A stretch of 64,000 nucleotides of DNA. Origin: Cellvibrio sp. pealriver. GTDB lineage: Bacteria; Pseudomonadota; Gammaproteobacteria; Pseudomonadales; Cellvibrionaceae. The notes beneath the pieces were generated by a model. That model ran no database searches. It was given only the letters and a program-made list of their open reading frames with translations, and was not told the origin of the DNA. Location: contig NZ_KQ236688.1 in the NCBI RefSeq assembly GCF_001183545.1, positions 711,149 to 775,148 on the forward strand. Reading direction: 5' to 3'. Below are positions 45,735 through 56,473 of the stretch, one piece after another (the stretch's first letter is position 1; each line of letters begins with the position of its first letter). Made by a program: the position numbers and the translations under genes.

Positions 45735-46602
45735 TATTGATACCTTCATAGGCTTTGACTCGAATGTTGGAATCCGGATGTTGTTGGCGGGTTTTGTGTG
45801 CAATGTGATGCGCAATAAATTCCACAGTGGTGTCGGTATCCATCAAATAACAGCAGCGCTGTGGCAAGGTGATCTCAAACTGCCCTTGCTGCGCCTCATA
45901 AGCAAAATGATAATAACTGACACCGTCGTGAACCGGTGAGCTCACCAAATCTTCACGTGTTCCCAAATAAATATCCTTCCATGCGTCAGCCCATTGCTGT
46001 TCCAGTGCGGGCGATTTTTGGCCGTTGGCCCAAATATCAATGCGCGATCTGTGCCCATGGGCGATACGCTGGCAGTTACCTAAATGTTTTTTCAATCCGT
46101 GGCTGTAGTGGTAGTAAGCGCCTTCAATGGCCTCCAGCGTAAAGTCCAATTCCATGCGCACTACAGTGGTAGGGAATTGCTGTTTGAGTTGGGTGATACA
46201 CCAGGCAGCGACCGATTCTTGCGTGAGCACTTCAGCATCCACCAGGGCGATGGCATCGCGCGGTGAGCGTGTTTCCAAAAACTCGCCCGCCTCCCCAAAT
46301 TGCCAGCGAATGTTGAGGAACTCACCTTCATCGTCAATGCGTATGTGAGGGGAGCGCACAGGCACGGCAAGGCGGTGATCCAATTCGGTATCCAGCCAGT
46401 GGCGCATGACTTTTTTAACGGTGCCAAAGTCGCACACCATGCCTTGTTCATCCAGCTCACCCAGAAGGCGCACATTCGCCAGCCAGGTTTCACCCAGTAA
46501 GCCGCGCTGCGGGTCGAGGAAACTGAAATCGACATTGGTGAGGTTATCGACAAACAACAACATAAAAACGCCATCTTGATGAAATTGGAGGGTGCGCATC
46601 AT
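45712..46602 (-). CDS. Tandem 6-pyruvoyl-tetrahydropterin synthase-like protein
   Basis: A protein of about 296 residues with two PTPS/QueD-like halves. The first (MLLFVDNLTNVDFSFLDPQRGLLGETW, then DFGTVKKVMRHWLDTELDHRLAV) lacks an HGH zinc motif. The second has ELDFTLEAIEGAYYH and RIAHGHRSRIDIW with HGH. Related Pseudomonas proteins are annotated as 6-carboxytetrahydropterin synthases, but the reaction is unproven. The start is unclear: ATG 46602 matches relatives, while a TTG at 46725 has a strong AAGGAG and would add 41 residues. Divergent from the YfiR-like gene. Confidence 0.75.
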   Translation of the reverse strand: MMRTLQFHQDGVFMLLFVDNLTNVDFSFLDPQRGLLGETWLANVRLLGELDEQGMVCDFGTVKKVMRHWLDTELDHRLAVPVRSPHIRIDDEGEFLNIRWQFGEAGEFLETRSPRDAIALVDAEVLTQESVAAWCITQLKQQFPTTVVRMELDFTLEAIEGAYYHYSHGLKKHLGNCQRIAHGHRSRIDIWANGQKSPALEQQWADAWKDIYLGTREDLVSSPVHDGVSYYHFAYEAQQGQFEITLPQRCCYLMDTDTTVEFIAHHIAHKTRQQHPDSNIRVKAYEGINKGAIVEA

Positions 46603-46808
46603 ACCACTTAGCGCAAACGCTTTGTTTGCAGGGAATTTTAACCGGAGTTTTTCGCGAATATTGATTCTCTGGACTATTCTCAGGACTGTTCCCTGAACTA
46701 ACCTCAATTCACTGATTTCCTTCAAAGTTTGCTCCTTTTGACGATGGGCAACCAGCCGGGTTGTGGGTAAATATCATTTTGTGTCTGCGCGTGCTGTTGG
46801 AGGTTCTT

Positions 46809-47384
46809 TTGGGTGTGGGGCAAGTGAAGGCGATAGGCCAAAGCCTGCTGCGCTGGGGGTTGCTATTAATCCTCGGCGGCGATTGCTTGGCTGCTTCTGC
46901 CCAGGCATCGGAAGCCGGGTTGCGAGTCGCATTCGTTTATAACTTCATCAAGTTCATTGAATGGCCGGCTTTGCCGGATAGTGAGCTGTCCCTGTGTGTT
47001 CTGGGAGCCGAGGACGAAACCCGCAGCGCACTGGCACCTATCGATAACAAAGTCCAACAAAAACGCAGTATCCAAGTGATCTATATCGATCACGTCAATG
47101 AAACCAACGAGCCGAACCTGACGCAGACTTTCAGTCACTGCGAGTTGCTGTATGTAACGGAAGCGGGCGCTGCCATGCCGCTCCCCCAATCGTTGCAACC
47201 TGGCATGTTATTGGTGATGGATGAGGCTAGCCCAACCGATGAGCGTGTCGGTATCGCCTTGATGCGCACCAGCGACAACCGTATTGAATTCCAAATCAAC
47301 GAGCCTGCGATCAATCACGCCGGAGTCAAAATCAGTAGCCAATTGCTCAGACTGGCCAAAAAACGTCAGGGGGGGCGTGGTTAG
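46809..47384 (+). CDS. YfiR-like (DUF4154) periplasmic protein
   Basis: A protein of about 191 residues. A signal peptide (LLRWGLLLILGGDCLAASAQA) precedes a DUF4154 domain: LRVAFVYNFIKFIEWPALPDSELSLCVLG, HCELLYVTEA, and a C-terminal segment NHAGVKISSQLLRLAKK. YfiR in Pseudomonas represses a diguanylate cyclase from the periplasm. The start is set at TTG 46809 because GGAGG lies 5 bp upstream; GTG at 46815 or 46824, or TTG at 46761, are alternatives. The stop abuts the ATG of the hybrid kinase (TAGATG), indicating coupled translation. Confidence 0.8.
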   Translation: MGVGQVKAIGQSLLRWGLLLILGGDCLAASAQASEAGLRVAFVYNFIKFIEWPALPDSELSLCVLGAEDETRSALAPIDNKVQQKRSIQVIYIDHVNETNEPNLTQTFSHCELLYVTEAGAAMPLPQSLQPGMLLVMDEASPTDERVGIALMRTSDNRIEFQINEPAINHAGVKISSQLLRLAKKRQGGRG

Positions 47385-50162
47385 ATGTTTACTCATTGGA
47401 ATATGGTGCGAAAGATCAGCTTGCTGGTGATGGCACTGACCAGTCTCACGGTGCTGGGAACGGTATTTGCCAGCGCGTGGCAGCAATACAACTACATGCG
47501 TATGCAGGCCAATAGCCAATTGCAGACACTGGCCGATGTCACCGCCCTCAACCTCGCCGCACCCAGTATGTTTATCGATGCCGAATCTGCGCGCCAGACG
47601 CTCGCTGCACTGCGCGTAGAGTCCAAGGTGCTGGGTGCCCGTTTGCGCCTGAAAGACGGCACGCTGCTGGCGGAATATGCTGCGCCCGGTAAATCCCTGG
47701 TACTGGACGACCATCTGCCAGCCAAGGTGTACTGGGAAGGAGAATATTTGGGTGAGCTGGAGCTGGATATCAGCCTGCAGCCCATACGCGTGCAATTTTA
47801 TGACGTGCTCGCTTGGGTTGGTGTGATTGCGCTGGCCGCACTGGTGATTTGCGTATCCCTCACCTTGATTCTGGTGTCGTCGCTGTTGCGCCCTCTGGGC
47901 AAACTCAGCGAGGTCGCGGAGAAGGTAGGGCTTGAAGGGCGTTATCAGGAGCGCGCGCCCGAATTAAAAGTGCGCGATGAAGTGGGTCTGCTGACACGTC
48001 GCTTCAACGCCATGCTCGACCGTATTGAAGCGCAGGATTCAGAGTTGCGCCTCAATCAGGAACTGCTTGAACAACGGGTATTGACCCGCACGGTGGAGCT
48101 ACAAACGGCGCGCGAACAAGCCGAAGCCGCCAGCAAAGCCAAGAGTGAATTCCTAGCGGTAATGAGCCATGAAATCCGCACCCCGCTTAACGGCATCATG
48201 GGAATGACCGGGCTGCTGATGGACACCGAGCTGGATGCCAAGCAAAAACGCTTTGCCCGCGTTGCCCGCCGTTCCAGCGAAGACCTGCTGTTGATCATTA
48301 ACGATATTCTGGACTTTTCCAAAATCGAAGCTGGCCGTCTGGAGTTGGAGTATCGCCCCTTCCAGCTCAACTTGCTGGTGGAGGATATTGCCGAGCGCTA
48401 CGCCCCGATTGCACAGGGCAAATCCCTCGAACTGCTCTGCAAAACACCACTGCCGCCTTTGTCTGCAGTGGGCGATTCTGCCCGTTTGGGGCAGGTCATT
48501 ACCAACCTCCTGAGCAACGCGATTAAATTCACCGAGCAGGGTGAAGTCATCATCGAGGTGGATTTATTAGAGAGCAGGGACAAACAAGTGCTGTTGGAGT
48601 TTTCAGTGCGCGATACCGGTATCGGTATAACGCCCGAGCAGCAGGCGCGCTTGTTCCAATCCTTCACCCAGGCCGATTCTTCCATGGCGCGCAAATATGG
48701 CGGCACCGGATTGGGGTTGGCGATTTCGCAGCGCTTGATCGAAATGATGGGTGGAAAGATCCAGGTAGACAGCCAACCGGGCACCGGCAGCCGTTTTCAT
48801 TTCCGTCTGCGTTTGCAGCAGGTGAATGACCCGCGCGATTACCAATTGGTTGAAGGTTTTGGCCAGTTGCATACCTTGGTGGTGGACGATAACCCGACCA
48901 ACCTTGAAATTCTGGATTACTGGTTAAGGTCATGGGGCATGTCGCCAGTGTTGGCATCCTCGGCGCAACAGGCGCTGGCGCTGCTGCAGCAGGGGGTAGA
49001 AGAGGGCAAACCCTTCGGGTTGATGCTGACCGATTGGTGCATGCCGGAAATGGATGGCGGCCAGTTGCTGAAAGCGATCGCTGCCGATACCCGCCTTGCA
49101 GCCCTGCAAGTGATTATCTTGAGTTCGGCCGGCATGGCGGCGCGGCCGGAGATAGCCGCACGTATGCCGCTGTTGCTTAAACCGGTTCGCCAGTCTGAGT
49201 TACATAACCTGATTGCCCAAGTGATTGCGGGCGAGGTGAACAATCATTTTGTGATTGATCATCCCATCGCCAGCGATGCAACCCAATCCCGCCTGTCCGG
49301 ACGGGTACTTCTGGCCGAAGACAATCCCGTCAATCAGGAAGTGGCGAGTGCCATGCTCCAGCGTATCGGGGTGACCATGAGCATCGCCAATAACGGGCAG
49401 GAAGCGGTGGAGTTACTGCAGCAGGAGCATTTTGATCTGGTACTGATGGACTGCCAAATGCCAGTGATGGATGGTTTTGAAGCCACTGCCCAGATCCGTC
49501 GGCGCGAGGTTGATCTGGGAATAAACCCTCTGCCGATTATCGCGCTGACCGCCAACGCAATCAGTGGCGACCGCGAAAACTGCCTCGCACGGGGCATGAG
49601 CGATTATCTGAGCAAACCTTTTGCCCAATCGCAGTTACATGATGTTCTGGCGCGCTGGCTGCCGGATCGCGCCGAGGCCATAGCGGCATCTACCGTACCG
49701 CTTGTTGCACCTGTTTCCACCGCAGTGAACGCATTCGCCAGTGCGGTCGCCGAAAGTGCAGTCGCCGAGAGCACGGCCGCCAAAAGTACAACCAAAAGCA
49801 CAGCCGCTGAAGGCGTTGAAATTGACCAGCAGGTCATTCGCCAATTACGCGAATTACGCGAAGGGCTCCTGATCCGCATTATCGGTCTGTTCCGCAGCAG
49901 TAGCCCCGCATTACTGGAACAACTCTCGGTAGCCGTTGCTACGCAGGATGCAGACCTGCTGTACAAAACGGCGCACAACTTTAAAAACAGCGCCGCCAAT
50001 CTTGGCTTGGTGGATTTAGCTGGAGCCTGCCGCGACTGCGAAGCGGCTGCGCGTCAGGGCAATCTGGAAAACGCGGTACAACAACTGGAAAGTATCCGGC
50101 ACCTTTACGGTTTATCGCTGCAAAGCCTGGCCGAGTTGGAGCGGGAGGAGCAAGGCAAGTGA
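47385..50162 (+). CDS. Hybrid sensor histidine kinase with two receivers and Hpt
   Basis: A 925-residue BarA-like phosphorelay kinase. TM1 ([22 protein letters not shown]) and TM2 (about 143-170) flank a CHASE8-like periplasmic domain. HAMP, then HisKA with [14 protein letters not shown] (His about 262), an HATPase domain ([19 protein letters not shown]), REC1 from about 495, REC2 from about 640 ([13 protein letters not shown]), an Ala/Thr/Ser-rich linker, and Hpt with [12 protein letters not shown] (His about 861) follow. It overlaps the next gene by 4 bp. The likely output is the REC-GGDEF-EAL protein, with input from the YfiR-like protein or the nearby TonB receptor. Confidence 0.93.
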   Translation: MFTHWNMVRKISLLVMALTSLTVLGTVFASAWQQYNYMRMQANSQLQTLADVTALNLAAPSMFIDAESARQTLAALRVESKVLGARLRLKDGTLLAEYAAPGKSLVLDDHLPAKVYWEGEYLGELELDISLQPIRVQFYDVLAWVGVIALAALVICVSLTLILVSSLLRPLGKLSEVAEKVGLEGRYQERAPELKVRDEVGLLTRRFNAMLDRIEAQDSELRLNQELLEQRVLTRTVELQTAREQAEAASKAKSEFLAVMSHEIRTPLNGIMGMTGLLMDTELDAKQKRFARVARRSSEDLLLIINDILDFSKIEAGRLELEYRPFQLNLLVEDIAERYAPIAQGKSLELLCKTPLPPLSAVGDSARLGQVITNLLSNAIKFTEQGEVIIEVDLLESRDKQVLLEFSVRDTGIGITPEQQARLFQSFTQADSSMARKYGGTGLGLAISQRLIEMMGGKIQVDSQPGTGSRFHFRLRLQQVNDPRDYQLVEGFGQLHTLVVDDNPTNLEILDYWLRSWGMSPVLASSAQQALALLQQGVEEGKPFGLMLTDWCMPEMDGGQLLKAIAADTRLAALQVIILSSAGMAARPEIAARMPLLLKPVRQSELHNLIAQVIAGEVNNHFVIDHPIASDATQSRLSGRVLLAEDNPVNQEVASAMLQRIGVTMSIANNGQEAVELLQQEHFDLVLMDCQMPVMDGFEATAQIRRREVDLGINPLPIIALTANAISGDRENCLARGMSDYLSKPFAQSQLHDVLARWLPDRAEAIAASTVPLVAPVSTAVNAFASAVAESAVAESTAAKSTTKSTAAEGVEIDQQVIRQLRELREGLLIRIIGLFRSSSPALLEQLSVAVATQDADLLYKTAHNFKNSAANLGLVDLAGACRDCEAAARQGNLENAVQQLESIRHLYGLSLQSLAELEREEQGK

Positions 50163-52660
50163 AAGAACAAACGACAGCGCCAGCATTGGTGTTAATCGTC
50201 GATGACGATGAAGCCGCGCGCCTGACCACCAGCATCACGCTTGAGCGGGCAGGGTATCGGGTGATGGAAGCCGCTGACTGCGCCAGCGCCCGTGCCCGTT
50301 TTGCAGAAATCCGCCCCGATATTATTTTGCTGGATGTGCTCTTGCCCGACGGCGATGGCTTTTCATTGTGCCGCGAACTCTTATCCCAACCTCGCGGCCG
50401 CGATTTGCCTATTGCGATGGTGACCGGGCTGGACGATATCAGTTCTATCCACCATGCCTTTGAATCGGGCGCGATGGATTTCATCACCAAGCCGGTTAGC
50501 TGGGGCACTTTGCCGTTCCGTATCCAATTTATCCTGCGCGCCAATAAGGCGATCAAAGAAGCCAGTATTGGCGAAGGGAAAACCCGCGCATTACTTGCCG
50601 GTATCCCCGACATTATTTTGCGTATCGACCGCGATGGCCATGTGATCGACATGCAGGTCGGTACCTATGTGAATGAAATGGAAGAGTGGGTGGTGTATGA
50701 CCCGGTGACTGGCGAAGGCCATTTGCCCGGGCAGGTGTACGGTATTTTGGCACCGCAGATCCGCCGCGTGTTTGCCGGTAAGGGCGAGCAGCTGGTTGAG
50801 TTCGATTGGTCGCAAGCGGCGCGTAAACCCAGAACCTGGGAGGCGCGGGTCATTCTGCGTGAGCAGGACGAAGCGGTGATGGTGATCCGCGATATTACCC
50901 AGCGCAAACAGCAAGAATCTGAACTGCGGTTATGGGCAAAAGTATTTGAAGGCAGTAATGAGGCGATCCTGATTACCGATACCAACCTGAATATCGTCCT
51001 TGTGAACAAAACCTATGAGCGGATTATGGGTTACACCGAGGAAGAAGTATTGGGGGTGGACACAGCGAAAGTGGGTGCCCAGCTGCATTCACACAGTTTT
51101 TTCCGCAATCTGGTGCATATCCTGAAAGAAAAGGGTCACTGGCAAGGCGAGCTGATAAACCAACGCAAAAATGGCGAAAAATTCCCGACCTGGTACTCCA
51201 TTAGCCAGGTGCTGAACAGCGACGGCAAACCAGAAAATTACATCGCTATTTTCAGCGATATTTCTGAACGGAAAAAATCCCGCGAGCGCATTGATTTTCT
51301 TGCCCATCACGACAGCCTGACGGAGCTGCCCAATCGCGCGCTGTTGAATGACCGTTTGGAAATGGCGATCAATACCGCCAAGCGGCGCGGCGAAAGGGTC
51401 GGGATTTTGTTTATCGATCTCGACCGGTTTAAAAATATCAATGATTCACTGGGCCATACCGCAGGCGACAATATTTTGTGCCAGACAGCCGCGCGTTTAA
51501 GCGAAGCGGTGCGCACCGACGATACTGTCGCGCGCTTGGGCGGTGATGAATTTGTCGTGCTTTTGCCGCGTGTGCGCGATGAACGCAGCTTGGTGGAAGT
51601 GGCGATAAAAGTTCGCGAGGAACTGTTAAAGCCCTACAACTTGGAAGACATGCCTTTGCACCTGAGCCCGAGTATCGGGATTGCGGTTTATCCGGAAGAT
51701 GGTGAAGACCCTAATACGCTGATTAAAAATGCCGATGCGGCCATGTATCTCGCCAAAGAAAAAGGCCGCAACAATTACCAGTTTTACACCCCGGTGCTCA
51801 ATGCACGCACGCTTGACCGCTTGAAGCTGGAGCATGACCTGCGACAGGCATTGGCGCTGGGGCAGTTTGAGCTGCACTATCAACCTCAGATACAACTATC
51901 AGGCGATCAACCTCAGATACAGCTCTCGGGCGATCAGCCGCAAATACCCTTGTCGAGCGATCAATTCGCTAACCTGCATTTATACGGCGCAGAAGCCTTG
52001 ATCCGTTGGCGGCATCCGGAGCGCGGTTTGGTGCCGCCCAATCACTTTATTCCGCTGGCAGAAGAAATCGGCCTGATCATTCCGCTCGGTGCCTGGGTGA
52101 TTGCAGAGGCAGCGCGGCAGGTCACTCATTGGAAAAATTCGGGTGTTGCTGATTTGGTGGTGAGCGTGAATATCTCGGCGCTGCAATTCCATCAAGCCGG
52201 TTTTCTATCGGAAGTACAAAGCTTGTTAGCGGCGGCTGGGGCAGCGCCCAGCTCATTGGAGTTGGAACTGACTGAATCCATGTTGATGAGCGATATGGAA
52301 GTGTCCATCCAGGTGCTCCAGGCATTTCGCGATCTGGGGTATCGCATTGCGATCGATGACTTCGGCACTGGCTTCTCCTGTTTGAATTACTTGCGCCGTT
52401 TGCCGGCGAATATCCTCAAGATCGACCAGTCTTTTGTGCGCGATATGCGCAGCGACAGCGCCTCGCTTGCGATTGTCAGTTCCATCATCCGCCTTGCCGA
52501 TTCACTGGGCATGAAGACAATCGCCGAGGGCGTGGAGACAGCTGAGGAATTGGCATTGCTGGAGCAACAAGGCTGCCGCTTGATGCAGGGCTATCACTTC
52601 TCCAAACCCTTGCCTGCCGCCCAGTTTGAAGACTGGGTCGCCAAATGGAATGGTGTTTGA
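50159..52660 (+). CDS. Response regulator with PAS, GGDEF and EAL domains
   Basis: An 833-residue cyclic-di-GMP enzyme. REC (residues 1-125, [12 protein letters not shown], phospho-Asp in [12 protein letters not shown]) is followed by two PAS regions (about 140-375). GGDEF has an intact active site ([11 protein letters not shown] about 460) and EAL has [12 protein letters not shown] about 610 plus [13 protein letters not shown], so both synthesis and breakdown are possible. A threefold 9-residue repeat sits between the YQPQ motif and the EAL motif. The start is GTG, overlapping the kinase stop by 4 bp. The next gene starts 1 bp after its stop. Confidence 0.92.
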   Translation: MKEQTTAPALVLIVDDDEAARLTTSITLERAGYRVMEAADCASARARFAEIRPDIILLDVLLPDGDGFSLCRELLSQPRGRDLPIAMVTGLDDISSIHHAFESGAMDFITKPVSWGTLPFRIQFILRANKAIKEASIGEGKTRALLAGIPDIILRIDRDGHVIDMQVGTYVNEMEEWVVYDPVTGEGHLPGQVYGILAPQIRRVFAGKGEQLVEFDWSQAARKPRTWEARVILREQDEAVMVIRDITQRKQQESELRLWAKVFEGSNEAILITDTNLNIVLVNKTYERIMGYTEEEVLGVDTAKVGAQLHSHSFFRNLVHILKEKGHWQGELINQRKNGEKFPTWYSISQVLNSDGKPENYIAIFSDISERKKSRERIDFLAHHDSLTELPNRALLNDRLEMAINTAKRRGERVGILFIDLDRFKNINDSLGHTAGDNILCQTAARLSEAVRTDDTVARLGGDEFVVLLPRVRDERSLVEVAIKVREELLKPYNLEDMPLHLSPSIGIAVYPEDGEDPNTLIKNADAAMYLAKEKGRNNYQFYTPVLNARTLDRLKLEHDLRQALALGQFELHYQPQIQLSGDQPQIQLSGDQPQIPLSSDQFANLHLYGAEALIRWRHPERGLVPPNHFIPLAEEIGLIIPLGAWVIAEAARQVTHWKNSGVADLVVSVNISALQFHQAGFLSEVQSLLAAAGAAPSSLELELTESMLMSDMEVSIQVLQAFRDLGYRIAIDDFGTGFSCLNYLRRLPANILKIDQSFVRDMRSDSASLAIVSSIIRLADSLGMKTIAEGVETAEELALLEQQGCRLMQGYHFSKPLPAAQFEDWVAKWNGV
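51881..51961 (+). repeat. Three 27-bp tandem repeats inside the EAL domain
   Basis: Units at 51881-51907, 51908-51934 and 51935-51961 code for [18 protein letters not shown] and QPQIPLSSD. They repeat the conserved QPQI of the first EAL strand. Confidence 0.95.
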
Positions 52661-52661
52661 C

Positions 52662-54106
52662 ATGACCCGGCGGGTTCGGTCGCGCGCATTGAGCCTGTGC
52701 CTGCTATCCGGCATCGCGGGCGTTGCTGTGGCCGATGACTATTTGTCGATGGAGTTGGAGCAGTTGCTACAAGTCAATATCACCGGCGCGACCTTGCGCG
52801 ATGAATCGCTCAAAACCGTGCCTTCCGTTGTAACGGTATTTACCCGCGAGCAGCTCGATACCCTGGGGCTGGATTATTTGTTTGAGTTGATGCGCTTGGT
52901 GCCGGGCTTTCAGGTCAGCCGTGTTGCGGACAATCCAATAAATTACACCTTCAGTGCAGCGGGGCGGCGCACTGGTAGTCGCGCACGCGAAGTGGCATTG
53001 GTAGTAGATGGCCGGTTGTTTGTTGACCCTCGCTCCAGCGGTGCCGACAGTGCTTTCGCATTATTTCCGCTGGCCAATATCGAACGAGTAGAAATCATTC
53101 AGGGGCCAGGTTCAGCCATTTACGGTTCAGGTGCATTTACCGGCGTGATCAACATTGTGAGCCGCCGCAGCGGTAACGCAGTCAGTGTGATGGCGGGCAG
53201 CGACCAACGGCGTAAAGCGGATCTGCATGTGAACCATGCGCAGGGCGATTGGCAGTTCAATCTGTTTGCCCATGCTTACGAAGATAAGGGGCAGGAATAT
53301 CGCTTGGCCAGTGGCCTCGATACCCGTGACCTCTATACCCGTGACCCACGGCAGGAATTGGGGGTGGATGTAGGGCTTGCCTATCGCCAAACCCGCGCCC
53401 AAATTACCTGGTTCCGCCTGAGAGCCGACGATTTTTATGTGCTCGAAAAAGTGTTTAACGATTTCAATTATTTCCAGCCCCAGTATCGCCATTTCATGCT
53501 GGAACAGGGCTTTAACCCGCGCGCCAACTGGCAGACCAAGTTAAGTTATCACTACCAAAGTGATGATCAGGATTTGCATGCGCTGCTGTCACCTGCGGGT
53601 GCTTTCTGGCCGGTTTTTACAATCGCTATGAGGCACCGATCATCTCGGGGTTGGACGAGATAGGCGCGCGCTCTTACATCAACAGTAATGATCAGCAGAG
53701 TAGGGGGGCCTCTTTGGATATCAAGCAACAGCTGGGCGAAAACTGGTTAATGCGCTTGAGCCTCACCCGTTTTTCCGACCTGCCCGATTCCGCCTTTGCA
53801 GAGGCAGATCGGCTAGCAGCATATATACTTAACTACCATAAGGGCGCATGGAATTTGAACGTATCGTTTAATTATCAAGGGGAGCGGGAGTACCTTCGAA
53901 CAGCCAATGAGCGCGAACAGATGGGTTCCTATTGGTTGGCCAATAGCCAGTTGAGTTATGAAATGACCAAAGACACACGGATCAAACTCACAATCAAAAA
54001 CCTTATGGATGAGGCATACGCAAGTCCACCGCAGGGTGCGGGAATTATTGGGGGGATTCCCAATCGCGGCCGGGAGTGGGGAATGGGCATTGACTGGCGT
54101 TGGTGA
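52662..54106 (+). pseudogene. TonB-dependent receptor, internal deletion and frameshift
   Basis: Two frames together form one broken receptor. Frame 1 (52662 to 53663) has a signal peptide, a plug domain (LKTVPSVVTVFTREQL, RVEIIQGPGSAIYGSGAFTGVINIV) and part of the barrel. Frame 2 holds the last about 160 residues of barrel and ends in the terminal aromatic GIDWRW. The switch falls near 53605-53615. The frame 2 sequence AGFYNRYEAPI aligns with AGLFQNRYEKPI of the intact paralogue at 54148, while frame 1 stops matching about 190 codons earlier in that paralogue. So a deletion removed the middle of the barrel and left the reading frame broken. Confidence 0.85.
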
Positions 54107-54147
54107 GCAACATGCGCGACCCCGTTCAGGTACAGGAAGGAGGCATT

Positions 54148-56199
54148 ATGCCGACTAAAAAGTCACGTTATCGATCATCTATAAACTACGTTGCTGCTAC
54201 CAGTGCGTGGATTTTTACGTGCATTCTGGCCAACAGCAGCCGCGCCAGTGAAGATCTGACTTACCTCGACCTGAGCCTTGAACAGCTTCTTGAGGTGCCA
54301 GTTACTGGCTCAACCCTGACCGAAGAATCACTCAAAACTGTACCTGCCTCGGTGTCGGTATTTACCCATGAGCAAATTAGCCGTTTGGGGGTGGATTACC
54401 TTTACGAATTGCTCAACCTGGTGCCGGGTTTCCAATTTGATCGCAACTCCAGCTCTGGTGTGGCTTATACCTATAGCGCCCGTGGGCGGCGCAGCAGCCA
54501 GCAATCGCTGGAAGTGTTGTTGTTGATTGACGGTCATGTGGTTAATGATCCGCGCGCAGGCAGTCCGGATATCACACTGCCGCTCTATCCACTCGCACAG
54601 GTGGAGCGACTGGAAGTTATCCGCGGCCCCGGTTCAGCCATCTACGGCAGCTCTGCCTTCAATGGTGTCATCAACATCGTCACCCGCAAACAGCAAAAAT
54701 CCATCGCACTGGCTTATGGCTCGCAGCAGCGCAGGCAGTTGGAAAGCCTCTGGTCGGGAGTGTTGGATAGCTGGGCGGTGGATGGTTTTATCCATGCCTT
54801 CAAAGACAATGGCGATGATTTTGTCTTGCAGGATAGTTTTAATCGCCAGCCCATCGCCACGCGTGATCCGCGCCAACAGTTCGCAGCAAACCTGGCGCTC
54901 GCGCGGGAGAAAACCCGCATTGCTTTGTCTTATTCGCGCACCGAAACTGGCGATTTTTATCAGTCGGATAACACCGGCAACGACTACAACGCCAATGACC
55001 GGACGCTCTGGCATCTGGCGTTGGATCAAGACTTTGAATGGCTGGCCAACACCCGTTCAACGCTTGCCCTGAGCTACCAACAGTTCACTTACGATTTCAA
55101 TCTATTTCTGGCTGGACCCGGCCAGCTTGCTGCGGTGAGCCGCCCCAGTAGTGCCGAACCCTTCAAGGGCGATGCCCGCCTTGCCGGTGAGAGTTGGCAT
55201 ATCACCTTCAGCAATGATTGGGCGATCAACACCGATGCCAGTGCTCAATGGGGTTTGCAATTGGCGCGCAACGAGGAAACGGATGCAAGTGCGGTAGGTA
55301 ATTTTGATTTGGAGCAGCTTATCCAGCGCCGCTTTCCAATTGCCTACTATGGCGACCAGGGTAAAACCTTCCCACTGGGCAACGAAGGTTCGCAAGACAA
55401 TATCGGGATTTATGCCCAGTATCTTCGCAACCTGCGCGCCACCACGCGCCTTACTCTGGGCGGGCGCTACGATGAGTATCCCGACATCACCGGTCGTTTC
55501 AGCCCGCGCTTGGGTTTGGTTGAGCAACTCAACGATACCTACAGTCTCAAGCTGCTATATGGTGAGGCATTCCGGGCACCCACGCTGACCGAAACCGGCT
55601 TGATGAATAACCCCGTATTGCTCGGCAATCCAGACTTAACCCATGAAATTGTCAAAACCTGGGATCTGATTGTGATGGGTAATTGGAACACAACCAGCCT
55701 CAGTGCCGGCCTTTTCCAAAATCGTTATGAAAAGCCCATCGAAACTGTTTTTACCAGCACTGGCCGTACCTATGGCAATGGCAATAGAGAACAGAGCCAG
55801 GGTATTGAGCTGGAATGGCTTCAGGAAATTTCCTCGCACTGGTCAGTGCGCACGACTTACACGCGGATGGATTTGCCGGATTCCGCAGCGCGCGAAGCAG
55901 AGCAATTAGCGTCGTTGGAAGTCAATTATGCGACCGGGCGCTGGAACTGGAATCTGATGGGTTTCTATCAAGACCAGCGCAACAACCCTGTCACCGACAG
56001 CACCTGGACCAAGCTCGATGACTTTTGGGTACTGAATACCCGGTTGCGATACGAAATAAATCCGGGGTGCGACTTGGCACTTACCGTCAAAAACCTCACC
56101 AACAGCGACTATTCAACACCCTCTCAAAGCTTGGGCAAACCGCAAGGCATTCCTAATCGTGGGCGGGAATTGAATGCGGCGATTGAATGGAAGTTTTAA
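54148..56199 (+). CDS. TonB-dependent outer-membrane receptor
   Basis: A 683-residue receptor from ATG 54148, chosen because GAAGGAGG lies just upstream (the frame is open from 54100). Signal peptide, plug domain (LKTVPASVSVFTHEQISRLG; RLEVIRGPGSAIYGSSAFNGVINIV), 22-strand barrel and a terminal aromatic IEWKF. The C-terminal block NLTNSDYSTPSQ and RGRELNAAIEWKF is usual. It is a paralogue of the pseudogene just upstream, so a tandem duplication preceded decay of the first copy. The substrate is unknown. It lies downstream of a kinase and c-di-GMP protein, suggesting a signalling-linked uptake or sensing role. Confidence 0.92.
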   Translation: MPTKKSRYRSSINYVAATSAWIFTCILANSSRASEDLTYLDLSLEQLLEVPVTGSTLTEESLKTVPASVSVFTHEQISRLGVDYLYELLNLVPGFQFDRNSSSGVAYTYSARGRRSSQQSLEVLLLIDGHVVNDPRAGSPDITLPLYPLAQVERLEVIRGPGSAIYGSSAFNGVINIVTRKQQKSIALAYGSQQRRQLESLWSGVLDSWAVDGFIHAFKDNGDDFVLQDSFNRQPIATRDPRQQFAANLALAREKTRIALSYSRTETGDFYQSDNTGNDYNANDRTLWHLALDQDFEWLANTRSTLALSYQQFTYDFNLFLAGPGQLAAVSRPSSAEPFKGDARLAGESWHITFSNDWAINTDASAQWGLQLARNEETDASAVGNFDLEQLIQRRFPIAYYGDQGKTFPLGNEGSQDNIGIYAQYLRNLRATTRLTLGGRYDEYPDITGRFSPRLGLVEQLNDTYSLKLLYGEAFRAPTLTETGLMNNPVLLGNPDLTHEIVKTWDLIVMGNWNTTSLSAGLFQNRYEKPIETVFTSTGRTYGNGNREQSQGIELEWLQEISSHWSVRTTYTRMDLPDSAAREAEQLASLEVNYATGRWNWNLMGFYQDQRNNPVTDSTWTKLDDFWVLNTRLRYEINPGCDLALTVKNLTNSDYSTPSQSLGKPQGIPNRGRELNAAIEWKF

Positions 56200-56473
56200 T
56201 CTGCTGCGAACATGGTCACTCCCGCAAGAGCCCTTCACGAATCACTGGCCACCTGAATCCTGTGAGGGTGCGAGGCGGGATTGCAGAAAACATGAATAAA
56301 ACTGGTGATTTTCAGTTTTGGCGTGAATAATACTCATAATAAAGGCGAATCCCTCACCATCTTTCTCTTTATTTTTCTCTCTTTCAAATGGAGCAAGTCT
56401 TAACCCCGTTTGCAAAAGGGGCGTGGTGCAGCAGGGGATTTGTTGTCGGCGATTCATTACCCCGGAAACAACC

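Noticed and set aside
56324..56336. TGAATAATACTCA as a MetR operator upstream of metR
   Set aside because: It deviates from TGAA-N5-TTCA at one half-site and such near matches are frequent in AT-rich DNA.
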